Positions 1 to 7,357 of a DNA stretch of 11,001 nt are shown in pieces. Made by a program: the position numbers and the translations under genes. How positions within the stretch are numbered: the stretch's first letter is position 1; each line of letters opens with the position of its first letter. The stretch is from an uncultured Collinsella sp. GTDB taxonomy: Bacteria; Actinomycetota; Coriobacteriia; Coriobacteriales; Coriobacteriaceae. The notes beneath the pieces are model-generated. The model was not told where the DNA came from. It was given only the letters and a program-made list of their open reading frames with translations, and did no database searches. Location of the stretch: positions 1 through 11,001 of the forward strand of contig CAAENI010000258.1 of assembly GCA_900757285.1 (NCBI GenBank). Reading direction: 5' to 3'.

Positions 1-95
1 AGATCAAAGCCCACGACCTCGTGGCCCTCGTCCAAAAAGCGCTGCACGCACGCGGCTCCGATACCGCCCGAAGCGCCCGTGATCAAAACCCGCAT
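1..95 (-). CDS. Short-chain dehydrogenase/reductase (SDR), N-terminal fragment
   Basis: Only the first 31 codons are inside the window. They read MRVLITGASGGIGAACVQRF and then a DEGHEVVGFD segment. This is the beta1-alphaA-beta2 start of a Rossmann fold: the TGASGGIG stretch matches the SDR cofactor motif TGxxxGxG, and the acidic residue ending beta2 suggests NAD(H) rather than NADP(H). SDR enzymes are soluble oxidoreductases or sugar epimerases; the substrate cannot be told from this fragment. The start is well supported: an AAGGAG ribosome-binding site lies 5 nt before the ATG and overlaps the TAA stop of the upstream transporter gene, leaving only 9 nt between the two genes. They are therefore probably co-transcribed and perhaps translationally coupled. 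Whether it is a classical SDR or an extended NAD-dependent epimerase is open. Confidence 0.75.
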   Translation of the reverse strand, partial: MRVLITGASGGIGAACVQRFLDEGHEVVGFD

Positions 96-104
96 ACTTG
101 CTCC

Positions 105-827
105 TTAGGCGGTTGCGTGGCGCTCGAGGTACTCGGCGCCCACGTTCTCGCGCTCCCAGCCACGCACGACCTTGTAGCCCACGGGGCTCAGGAAGACCTC
201 GCACAGCAGCTCGGCAACAGCGCCGGTCAGCGAGCACATAAGGACCTGCACCCAGGTCCAACCAAAGAACGTGTGGCTCACCACAATGGCAAAGACTAGG
301 TTGTCGATAAACTGGCCAACGCCCGTGGACACATAGGAGCGGAAGGCAAAGCTCGCAAAGTTATTCTTTTTAAGCATACGACCGAGCGACTGGTTGAGCG
401 TGGAGTTAACCACGGCAGAAACGAGCATTGCCAGCGAAGAGCCCAGCACCACGTACCAGGTGCCGCCGATGGTAGCGTTAAGGGCGGTGTTGACCTCGAT
501 CATACCCGTGTCGTAGTAGGCGCCCCACATGCCGGGCGTGAGCGAGCATGCCCAAAAGCACAGGCTCACGGCCAAGTTGACCAGCAGCGCGAGGATAGAG
601 ATTTTGATGGATGCCTTGGCGCCAAAGCGCTTGCAGATCATGTCCTGGCACAAAAACGAGACCCAGCTCACCACAAAGCCGCAATCGAGTGCCAGATACG
701 GCAGGCTGATGAGTTCTTTGTTGGCCAGCAGGTTCATCATGATGACGCTCACGAAAAACAGCGAAACCGTTGCCGCGGGAATGCTCCGCAACAGGACCTT
801 GTAGTCCTCCATGACCTTCTTGATCAT
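105..827 (-). CDS. VUT-family (YhhQ/DUF165-like) queuosine precursor transporter
   Basis: A 240-residue, very hydrophobic membrane protein with about six predicted helices, the usual size for the VUT (vitamin uptake transporter, DUF165) family. Family-like features are the polar stretch QDMICKRFGAKAS near residues 61-73, at the place of the family's D-[IL]-x-x-E-x-[FY]-G signature, and RSYVSTGVGQFIDNLVF near 163-179, with the characteristic R...ST..GQ.ID pattern including Asp175. E. coli YhhQ of this family imports the queuosine precursors preQ0 and preQ1, and related proteins import queuine or queuosine, for modification of tRNA anticodon position 34. The role here follows from family membership; which precursor is used is unknown. 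The ATG at 825-827 has an AGGAG site 6 nt upstream. The gene has its own promoter and an approximately 80-nt structured leader, and an SDR gene follows after 9 nt. No queuosine biosynthesis gene is in view, which would fit a salvage role. Confidence 0.8.
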   Translation of the reverse strand: MIKKVMEDYKVLLRSIPAATVSLFFVSVIMMNLLANKELISLPYLALDCGFVVSWVSFLCQDMICKRFGAKASIKISILALLVNLAVSLCFWACSLTPGMWGAYYDTGMIEVNTALNATIGGTWYVVLGSSLAMLVSAVVNSTLNQSLGRMLKKNNFASFAFRSYVSTGVGQFIDNLVFAIVVSHTFFGWTWVQVLMCSLTGAVAELLCEVFLSPVGYKVVRGWERENVGAEYLERHATA

Positions 828-833
828 TATGTA

Positions 834-883
834 CTCCTTTGGTTTTAGGTTTAACGAGCAGGATATCGGACCCGAACTGCTCG
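834..883 (-). promoter_or_regulatory. Candidate preQ1-like pseudoknot leader of the queuosine transporter gene
   Basis: Read on the minus strand, CGAGCAG (883-877) pairs perfectly with CTGCTCG (861-855) to give a 7-bp stem with a 15-nt loop that begins TTCGGGTCC. An A-rich single-stranded tail follows, containing two ACC triplets (850-848 and 843-841), and then the AAAGGAG ribosome-binding site (840-834). The loop GGGT (873-870) can pair with tail ACCT (850-847), or GGT with the second ACC, forming an H-type pseudoknot next to the Shine-Dalgarno sequence. Known preQ1-I riboswitches have this same order: a short stem, a loop starting UUC, an A-rich tail and a pseudoknot close to the ribosome-binding site. 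The exact preQ1-I consensus is not matched, so this is a structural analogy, not a recognised family hit. Confidence 0.35.
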
Positions 884-912
884 GACGCCTCGGTCTTGAG
901 ACGACGGTGGGT

Positions 913-941
913 ATGATAGCCGCTCACGCGGCATCAGGCAA
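913..941 (-). promoter_or_regulatory. Promoter of the queuosine transporter gene
   Basis: On the minus strand a -35 element TTGCCT (941-936, 4 of 6 to TTGACA) and a -10 element TATCAT (918-913, 5 of 6 to TATAAT) are separated by the ideal 17 nt. The expected transcript start near 906 gives a leader of about 80 nt carrying the candidate pseudoknot. The -35 lies just past the prfC terminator hairpin. Confidence 0.6.
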
Positions 942-977
942 GCAAACGGCGCGGCAGCCCCGCAGGGCCACCGCGCC
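940..977 (-). terminator. Intrinsic terminator of prfC
   Basis: On the minus strand, right after the prfC stop, a 30-nt hairpin (977-948) has outer arms GGCGCGG/CCGCGCC and an inner extension TGGCCC/GGGCTG with two G-T wobbles, 13 pairs in all, closed by a TGCG loop. It is followed by GTTTGCTTG, a short, interrupted T-rich run. The stem is strong and the position fits; the weak T-tract is the main doubt. Confidence 0.6.
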
Positions 978-983
978 GGCACA

Positions 984-2597
<1,614 letters not shown>

Positions 2598-2644
2598 GCG
2601 GATCCTTTCTTGCATTGAGTGCATTACGTCGATGTAACCGCACT

Positions 2645-2650
2645 ATTGTA
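2645..2650 (-). promoter_or_regulatory. Probable -10 element of the prfC promoter
   Basis: On the minus strand TACAAT (5 of 6 to TATAAT) lies about 48 nt before the prfC start codon. No good -35 hexamer is found 16-18 nt upstream, so this rests on the -10 and its position alone. Confidence 0.35.
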
Positions 2651-2682
2651 GCCGCGAAATCCCGCTCTAGGGCGCCTATCAG

Positions 2683-2732
2683 GACAAATTCATCAGTTGG
2701 GGCCTGGGTAGCCGGCCCAATCCGAATTTGTC
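2683..2732. repeat. Nested inverted repeat between prfC and the GntR operon
   Basis: GACAAATTC (2683-2691) and GAATTTGTC (2724-2732) are perfect 9-bp inverted arms. Inside them TTGGGGCC (2697-2704) faces GGCCCAA (2714-2720), giving a second stem with one bulged G. The whole 50-bp element can fold as one two-tiered hairpin on either strand. It lies between the divergent promoters and directly abuts the proposed -35 of the GntR operon, so it could be an operator or a small palindromic repeat element. No ORF or T-tract accompanies it. Confidence 0.6.
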
Positions 2733-2734
2733 TC

Positions 2735-2764
2735 TTGCGTAACTGTGCATAGTGTATATATACT
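2735..2764 (+). promoter_or_regulatory. Promoter of the GntR-ABC operon
   Basis: TTGCGT (2735-2740, 3 of 6 to TTGACA) and TATACT (2759-2764, 5 of 6 to TATAAT) are spaced 18 nt apart, about 50 nt before the GTG start of the regulator gene. The -10 sits inside the first arm of the palindromic operator. The region is so AT-rich that other -10 choices are possible. Confidence 0.45.
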
Positions 2765-2785
2765 GTGTTTACCGATTATATACAC
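2752..2785. promoter_or_regulatory. Palindromic operator of the GntR/YtrA-type regulator
   Basis: GTGTATATA (2752-2760) and TATATACAC (2777-2785) form a perfect 9-bp inverted repeat with a 16-nt spacer, overlapping and just downstream of the -10. It ends 27 nt before the regulator start codon. YtrA-type GntR regulators commonly repress their own operon by binding long AT-rich palindromes at the promoter, so this is the obvious autoregulatory site. Confidence 0.6.
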
Positions 2786-2812
2786 GTGTAGCCCAACAGC
2801 TAAGGAGCCGCT

Positions 2813-3193
2813 GTGGACATCATCCTATCCAATTCGAGCGACAAGCCCATCTACGAGCAGATCTCCTCGCAGGTCAAAGCTCAGATCCTTTCGGGCGTAC
2901 TCGCTGCGGGAGCCAAACTCCCCAGCATCCGTGCGCTCGCGAGCGACCTGGGTGTGAGCGTCATCACCACCAAGCGCGCCTATGCCGACCTGGAGCAGCT
3001 CGGCTTTATCTGCACCGTGCAGGGCAAGGGCTGCTTTGTCGCCGAGGGCAACCAGGAACTCTTGCGCGAAAACCAGCTCTGCCATATCGAAGAGTTGCTT
3101 GCGCAGGCCGCTACGCAGGCCGAAACCTTGGGCGTCACGCGCGACAAATTGCACGAGATGCTCGACCTTGTAGCCCCCGAAACCATGCAGTAG
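2813..3193 (+). CDS. GntR-family transcriptional regulator, YtrA subfamily
   Basis: A 126-residue DNA-binding protein. Residues 1-75 are a classic GntR winged helix-turn-helix: PIYEQISSQVKAQILSG, then KLPSIRALASDLGVS with the recognition helix VITTKRAYADLEQLGF, and the wing GKGCFVA. After it comes only a short helical tail (about 80-126) rather than a large ligand-binding domain, which defines the YtrA subfamily. Such proteins are usually repressors of ABC transporter operons that respond to cell-envelope stress, by a mechanism that is poorly understood. The start is GTG at 2813, with TAAGGAG five nucleotides upstream. It is the first gene of a three-gene operon (23 nt before the ATPase gene), and a palindrome at its promoter suggests self-repression. 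Confidence 0.9.
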   Translation: MDIILSNSSDKPIYEQISSQVKAQILSGVLAAGAKLPSIRALASDLGVSVITTKRAYADLEQLGFICTVQGKGCFVAEGNQELLRENQLCHIEELLAQAATQAETLGVTRDKLHEMLDLVAPETMQ

Positions 3194-3216
3194 CCATCTG
3201 CAAGAAAGGCTATACC

Positions 3217-4098
3217 ATGCAAAACCTTTTAGAACTCAAAGGCATCTCACGCCGTGTGAGCGACCGTTTTTCGCTGCGTGATGTCACGCTCGCTGTGGAG
3301 CCCGGCCTGATCGTTGGCTTTATGGGCGCAAACGGCGCCGGCAAGACAACGACCATTCGTGCCGCGCTCGGGCTTATAAAGCTCGATGCCGGCGAGGTGC
3401 ATCTGTTTGGACAGCACTGCGACGCCAACGCGCCCGGCGAGGCACAGCGTCACCTGCGCCCCCGCGTCGGTCTTGTCCTGGACACGTGTCCTTTCCCCTC
3501 CACGCTCAAGGTAGACCAGATCGAGAGGCTCGTAGGCCCGGCGTACCCCACGTGGAGTAGCGAAACGTTCGCCAGATTTATCGACCGATTTGGCCTTGAT
3601 CCCAAAGCCAAGGTCAAAGACCTCTCCCGCGGCATGGGCATGAAGCTGCAGCTCGCCTGTGCGCTCAGCCACAATGCCAAGCTGCTCGTTTTGGACGAAG
3701 CCACCGCGGGCCTCGATCCCATGGCGCGCGAGGAGCTACTCGATGAGCTGCTCGCCTTTGTTTCCGACGGCCAGCGCAGCGTACTGCTCTCGAGCCACAT
3801 TACGTCCGACCTCGATCGTACCGCCGACCGCGTCATCTGCATCGATAACGGCTCGATTGTATTTGACCTGCCGCGCGAGGACATTACCGACCGCGCCGGT
3901 ATCGCCCACTGCACGCAAGCACAGGCCGCAGAGCTCATGGCTTGCGTCGAAGGCGCCCGTGCCGCCCGCCACGCCTATAGCGTGGACGTGCTCGTGCCCA
4001 ACCGTCGCGATACGCTCGAGGCTTTCCCCGAGATTCCCTGCGATCGGGCAACCATTGATGATTATCTTCGCCTCATGCTGAAAGGGGCTTCGAAATGA
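3217..4098 (+). CDS. ABC transporter ATP-binding protein (YtrB-like)
   Basis: A 293-residue ATPase that would energise the membrane partner encoded next to it. Seen motifs: Walker A GANGAGKT (37-44), signature LSRGM (136-140, in place of LSGGQ), Walker B LLVLDE (156-161), D-loop AGLD and switch histidine in SSHIT (194). The Q-loop region reads VGLVLDTCPFP, with no clear glutamine. Degenerate signature and Q-loop sequences are common in ATPases that work with YtrA-type regulators. A C-terminal extension of about 65 residues follows the core. The reading frame is open far upstream (from 2752), but that part overlaps the regulator gene in another frame; the ATG at 3217 has AAAGG 7 nt upstream and gives a normal N-terminus. 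The stop overlaps the permease start by 4 nt (ATGA), so the two are translationally coupled. The substrate is unknown. Confidence 0.92.
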   Translation: MQNLLELKGISRRVSDRFSLRDVTLAVEPGLIVGFMGANGAGKTTTIRAALGLIKLDAGEVHLFGQHCDANAPGEAQRHLRPRVGLVLDTCPFPSTLKVDQIERLVGPAYPTWSSETFARFIDRFGLDPKAKVKDLSRGMGMKLQLACALSHNAKLLVLDEATAGLDPMAREELLDELLAFVSDGQRSVLLSSHITSDLDRTADRVICIDNGSIVFDLPREDITDRAGIAHCTQAQAAELMACVEGARAARHAYSVDVLVPNRRDTLEAFPEIPCDRATIDDYLRLMLKGASK

Positions 4099-4793
4099 AA
4101 CGCGCCTTTATGTCCGAGCTCGCCATCGTTCGCACGCTTATCCCGAGTATCGCGGGCGTCGGCCTGTTCATATTCGTCGTGCTGACTCTCGCCAACGCAT
4201 CGGATGGAGATTCCGGCATGAGTGCCGGCGCCTGCGCGGTCAGCGCCATGTCGCCCATCATGGTCATGAGCTCGCTGGCCGGCTTCGACAATCAAAACGG
4301 ATGGGAGCGCTATCGGGCAACGCTGCCCTTCTCGCGCAAAGACATTATTTGTGCCCGCTACCTGTGCATCGTTGTCTTCTCGGCCATCATGGCCTGCGCC
4401 GCCGTGCTTTTGAACATCATCGTCCTTCCGCTCTTCAACAGTGCGGGCGTGACCTCGACAGGACAAACCGTCTTTGAGATCGCAATCGCCTCGGCAGCCT
4501 CGATGCTCATCTCACTCATGATGGTATTTCTGGCGCAGCCGCTGTTCTTTCGCTTTGGACACATGGAGGCGTTGCGCCTATCCGTTGGCCTGTTTGCCCT
4601 GCTTGGTTGCGGCACCATGGCCACGCTGAGCTCCTCCAACCCCATCAGCAACTGGCTCATGTCGATTGCTGGAGCGAATCCCGATCCTGCCGTCCTCGGC
4701 TGCCTGTGTGCGGGCATCGCGGTATTGGCCCTCGTGCTATGTGCACTTAGCTGCATCGTCAGTACCAAGGTCTACCGGGCACGCGACCTGTAG
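4095..4793 (+). CDS. ABC-2 type transporter permease
   Basis: A 232-residue integral membrane protein with about six hydrophobic segments, near residues 12-33, 43-61, 90-112, 127-149, 158-176 and 196-222. The stretch FDNQNGWERYRATLPFSRKDIICARYL after the second segment is the coupling-type cytoplasmic loop typical of small ABC-2 permeases (ABC2_membrane_5-like), where a short polar run with LP...R is followed by the next helix. It would form the channel half of an exporter with the ATPase whose stop codon it overlaps. It is the last gene of the operon; the next gene is convergent, 88 nt beyond its stop. Substrate is unknown; peptides or antibiotics are typical for YtrA-controlled systems, but that is inference. 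Confidence 0.82.
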   Translation: MKRAFMSELAIVRTLIPSIAGVGLFIFVVLTLANASDGDSGMSAGACAVSAMSPIMVMSSLAGFDNQNGWERYRATLPFSRKDIICARYLCIVVFSAIMACAAVLLNIIVLPLFNSAGVTSTGQTVFEIAIASAASMLISLMMVFLAQPLFFRFGHMEALRLSVGLFALLGCGTMATLSSSNPISNWLMSIAGANPDPAVLGCLCAGIAVLALVLCALSCIVSTKVYRARDL

Positions 4794-4881
4794 CCACGCG
4801 TGTCTCAATCCACGAAGGGCGTGATCGCCCCCTCCCCGTAAATCCATGGCAAACGGCATGTCCCCGGCGTGCGCCACCGTA

Positions 4882-6183
4882 CTACTTGCGCAGCGGCTTG
4901 GGCAGCGGAATGCCCGCCGCAATGACGGCGGCGATGATCATGCAGACGATACCCTTGAGTGGGAAGCACATGAGCAGCAGGCCCACGACCATGACCGGCT
5001 GACGCATGACGGCGCCCATCGTCGAGGCGGTACAGACGGCGACGCAAAAGACCGGATCGGCGCCCGTAAGGATGGCAAGACCGTAACCCAGGCTCACGCC
5101 CGAGAAGATAACCGGGAAGAAGTGGCCGCCGCGCCAGCCCATGTTGATGAGGGCAGGCGTCAACATGGCCTTGACAAGACCGGTTGCAATAAGCACGCCG
5201 GCGGGAATGGTCATATAGGTCTCCATGAGCACATCGGCTTGTGTCTCGCCGGCAAACATGGTGTAGGGCAGAACCGTGCCGCAGATGGCGAGCGCCAAAC
5301 CGGCCAGCATGGCCTTGACGACAGGGCGCTCCCCCACGGCATGAGCCAATGCCTCACTCGCGTGCTCCGAGACAAAGTACAGCCAGCCACAGGCCGTGCC
5401 GACGAGCGCCAGGGGAATAAGCCAGGCAAGCTCGAGGTTGCCCACCTCGGCGGCCTCGAACCTGGGCATGCCCATGCCGCCGCCCATGAGCTGGCCGAGC
5501 AACAGATAGGTGCCCAAGCCACCGGCAATCGCGATGCCGTAGACCACGGTCTTTTGCGCCTTGGGCAGCTTGATCGTGATCTCGTCAGACGCGGACTCAT
5601 CGTCATTGGCACCCTGACCGTCAGCACTTCCGGCGAGCGGCGCCACAAAGCCAAACACGGGCGCGGTAAAGAGTGCCGTCAGAGCAGCCTGGGTGCCCAG
5701 CAGCGTGAGCTCCCTAAACTCAGCTCCAAAGCGACGCATGCGATCGCCGACCCAGCTGCACAGTCCCGCGATAACGCCGGTCAGGCCGGCCTCCGGTCCA
5801 ATACTTCCGCCAAACAGCAACGGCAGCAGCGCCGCGAGCGAAAGCTTGCCCAGATTGTCGTACGGGTAGCGACCGTCTTGCTTGACCTTGGTCATGACCT
5901 GGTTGAGGTCGTCGGTCTTGGCGCCCGTCATCTTTTCGTACAGGCCAATCACCAAGCCGCCCAGCAGGCAGACAAAAAACGGGTACGGCAAAAAGCCAAA
6001 CGGACCGCTGGCGAGTTCGGGCGAAGAGACACCCAGCATATGCGGGACCTCGGTCCACAAATAATCAATGCCGTGCTCCATCGCAAAGAAGAATAGCCAG
6101 ACTGCAGCACCCGCGAGTGCACCGGTCACGGCAACGCTGACCAAAAACAGCGCGCGGTTTGTGGGTTTGGCAAGGTTATCCAT
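4882..6183 (-). CDS. ClC-family chloride channel/transporter, divergent YfeO-like type
   Basis: A 433-residue membrane protein with many hydrophobic helices, the length of short bacterial ClC proteins that lack CBS domains. Two core ClC motifs are recognisable: GGSIGPEAGLTG (125-136), corresponding to GREGP, with Glu131 in the place of the gating glutamate; and GWRGGHFFPVIFSG (349-362), corresponding to GGIFAP. The first ClC motif, GSGIP, which supplies the central serine for the anion site, is not visible; the equivalent region reads AKTDDLNQVM (88-97). E. coli YfeO shows the same kind of divergence. A charged loop (about 184-205) splits the two halves. Likely role: anion flux or H+/anion exchange across the inner membrane, in pH or ion homeostasis. 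The ATG at 6181-6183 is preceded by GGGAGG 6 nt upstream. It lies 125 nt downstream of the LOG gene on the same strand, with its own probable promoter. Confidence 0.85.
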   Translation of the reverse strand: MDNLAKPTNRALFLVSVAVTGALAGAAVWLFFFAMEHGIDYLWTEVPHMLGVSSPELASGPFGFLPYPFFVCLLGGLVIGLYEKMTGAKTDDLNQVMTKVKQDGRYPYDNLGKLSLAALLPLLFGGSIGPEAGLTGVIAGLCSWVGDRMRRFGAEFRELTLLGTQAALTALFTAPVFGFVAPLAGSADGQGANDDESASDEITIKLPKAQKTVVYGIAIAGGLGTYLLLGQLMGGGMGMPRFEAAEVGNLELAWLIPLALVGTACGWLYFVSEHASEALAHAVGERPVVKAMLAGLALAICGTVLPYTMFAGETQADVLMETYMTIPAGVLIATGLVKAMLTPALINMGWRGGHFFPVIFSGVSLGYGLAILTGADPVFCVAVCTASTMGAVMRQPVMVVGLLLMCFPLKGIVCMIIAAVIAAGIPLPKPLRK

Positions 6184-6222
6184 CGGGTCCTCCCGCGGTC
6201 AAAGTCGACATAGATACATTTT

Positions 6223-6228
6223 ATTGTA
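6223..6228 (-). promoter_or_regulatory. Probable -10 element for the ClC gene
   Basis: On the minus strand TACAAT (5 of 6 to TATAAT) lies 39 nt before the ClC start codon, the same hexamer as upstream of prfC. No convincing -35 is found at the right spacing, so the ClC gene may also be read through from the LOG gene. The rest of the 125-nt gap holds only an imperfect small hairpin (6255-6273). Confidence 0.35.
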
Positions 6229-6308
6229 GAGCGCGCGTTGCCCGAACGAGCCAACCGTCTGCGCTGCAAACGGCACCATTGGGAGTCATAGTGGGGCAGG
6301 CTCAAGAC

Positions 6309-6842
6309 TTATCCGTTGATAATCGAGGCAATCTCGCGCAAATCGTCGGCAAAGTAGATTCCGTGCTGCCGCCTCGGGCTCGAAAGCCCTTTATCAATCA
6401 TGTGCTCGAGCAGCGCCTTAAGATCGTTGTAGTAGCCCCCGAGGTTGTACAGGATGCACGGCGCACTCAAGTGCCCCAACGACACGGCGGACATGGCCTC
6501 GGCAATCTCCTCGAGCGTGCCCGTACCGCCCGGGAAAGCGATGAACGCGTCGCCGAGCTCGATCATCTTGGCCTTACGCTCGGCCATGTCACTCGTCACG
6601 ATGAGGTCGTCAATACCGTCGTGTTGAAACTCTGCCTCGATAAAAAAGCTCGGCTCAACACCCGTCACGTGTCCACCCGCCTCGAGCACGCTATCGGCGA
6701 GCGCGCCCATCAGCCCCGACTTGGACCCGCCGTATACCAGCGCGTGGCCGTTGGAGCCAATCCATGTGCCGAGCTGCTGCACCGCAGGCAGAAACGCCGG
6801 GTCGTTACCGACGCTGGCGCCCAGGTATACCGTGATATTCAT
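6309..6842 (-). CDS. LOG-family protein (nucleoside 5'-monophosphate phosphoribohydrolase, TIGR00730 type)
   Basis: A 177-residue Rossmann-like protein of the LOG ('Lonely guy') family. Members cleave nucleoside monophosphates, including cytokinin nucleotides in plants and some bacteria, to the free base and ribose 5-phosphate; the physiological bacterial substrate is often unknown. Key motifs are present: YGGSKSGLMG (37-46), matching the GGGxxGLMG phosphate loop; ERK (88-90) within SDMAERKAKM, matching the MHxRK motif; and PGGTGTLEE (104-112), the family hallmark with the catalytic glutamate. The enzyme therefore looks active. The ATG at 6840-6842 has AAGGGGG 6 nt upstream. The gene starts 35 nt after the stop of a K+ channel gene on the same strand, so the two are probably co-transcribed, an unexpected pairing for a base-releasing enzyme. 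Confidence 0.88.
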   Translation of the reverse strand: MNITVYLGASVGNDPAFLPAVQQLGTWIGSNGHALVYGGSKSGLMGALADSVLEAGGHVTGVEPSFFIEAEFQHDGIDDLIVTSDMAERKAKMIELGDAFIAFPGGTGTLEEIAEAMSAVSLGHLSAPCILYNLGGYYNDLKALLEHMIDKGLSSPRRQHGIYFADDLREIASIING

Positions 6843-6877
6843 ATTCAGCCCCCTTGTTGTGACGCGCGGCGCCCGCC

Positions 6878-7303
6878 CTAGCGTTGGCGTCGGCGATATT
6901 CGCGCACGCGGCGCGACAGGTCGGCGAGCTCATCGCGATCGAGCTCTTCCAGATGCTCAAGATCGTCCATAAAGCGCGCCATGGTGTCCTTTTGGCGCAT
7001 CTTGATGAGCGTATTGCAGTAGTTCACCGCCACGCCCGTGAGCATGGCGATGTAGAAGATGCTGATGACGCTCAAAACGACGGTGATAGCGCGGGCAACC
7101 GGCGTTTCGGCCGGGATATCGCCAAAGCCGATCGTCGATACGGTCTCAAAGCTAAACCAGAGGCCATCGCCAAACGTAAGGGTCGCAGGGTCGGACAGCC
7201 AGACGGCCGTCGAGCACAGCAGGTAGAAGATAAGGAACAGGCCGGTGATGCGCGCAAAGCCAGCCTGGCGCAACACGTCGGCAAGCGTCCTCAACTTGTT
7301 CAT
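6878..7303 (-). CDS. Two-TM potassium channel (Ion_trans_2 family)
   Basis: A 141-residue channel subunit with the minimal pore layout: TM1 (about 18-36), pore helix and selectivity filter (45-62) and TM2 (70-94). The filter is TIGFGD (57-62), a functional variant of TVGYGD. It would assemble as a tetramer in the inner membrane. A charged helical tail (about 101-141, rich in E, D, K and R) takes the place of an RCK/TrkA-N regulatory domain. The frame is open upstream to 7450, but the extra 49 codons run into a palindromic repeat array and look non-coding. The ATG at 7301-7303 has AAAAGGGG 5 nt upstream and gives MNKLRTLADVL directly before TM1. The LOG gene follows after 35 nt. Ion specificity for K+ follows from the filter; gating is unknown. 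Confidence 0.88.
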   Translation of the reverse strand: MNKLRTLADVLRQAGFARITGLFLIFYLLCSTAVWLSDPATLTFGDGLWFSFETVSTIGFGDIPAETPVARAITVVLSVISIFYIAMLTGVAVNYCNTLIKMRQKDTMARFMDDLEHLEELDRDELADLSRRVREYRRRQR

Positions 7304-7357
7304 CGCGACCCCTTTTCCCAAGCGTCCAATCATGTTCGTTCGGTATTGTCCCACACT

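Noticed and set aside
2752..3216. Upstream extension of the ABC ATPase reading frame
   Set aside because: It overlaps the well-supported GntR gene in another frame and encodes nothing recognisable; the ATG at 3217 has a ribosome-binding site and a normal ABC N-terminus.
4817..4830. Hairpin GGGCG-TGAT-CGCCC between the convergent permease and ClC genes as a terminator
   Set aside because: The stem is only 5 bp and no T-tract follows on either strand; transcription presumably ends here, but this hairpin is weak evidence.
4846..6096. Open frame of 416 codons on the plus strand
   Set aside because: It is antisense to the ClC gene; the translation is rich in H, R, G and Q with no domain or membrane pattern, as expected of a GC-rich shadow frame.
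6255..6273. Small hairpin CCGTCTG/CAAACGG in the LOG-ClC gap as a terminator
   Set aside because: It has a mismatch in a 7-bp stem and no T-run on the relevant strand.
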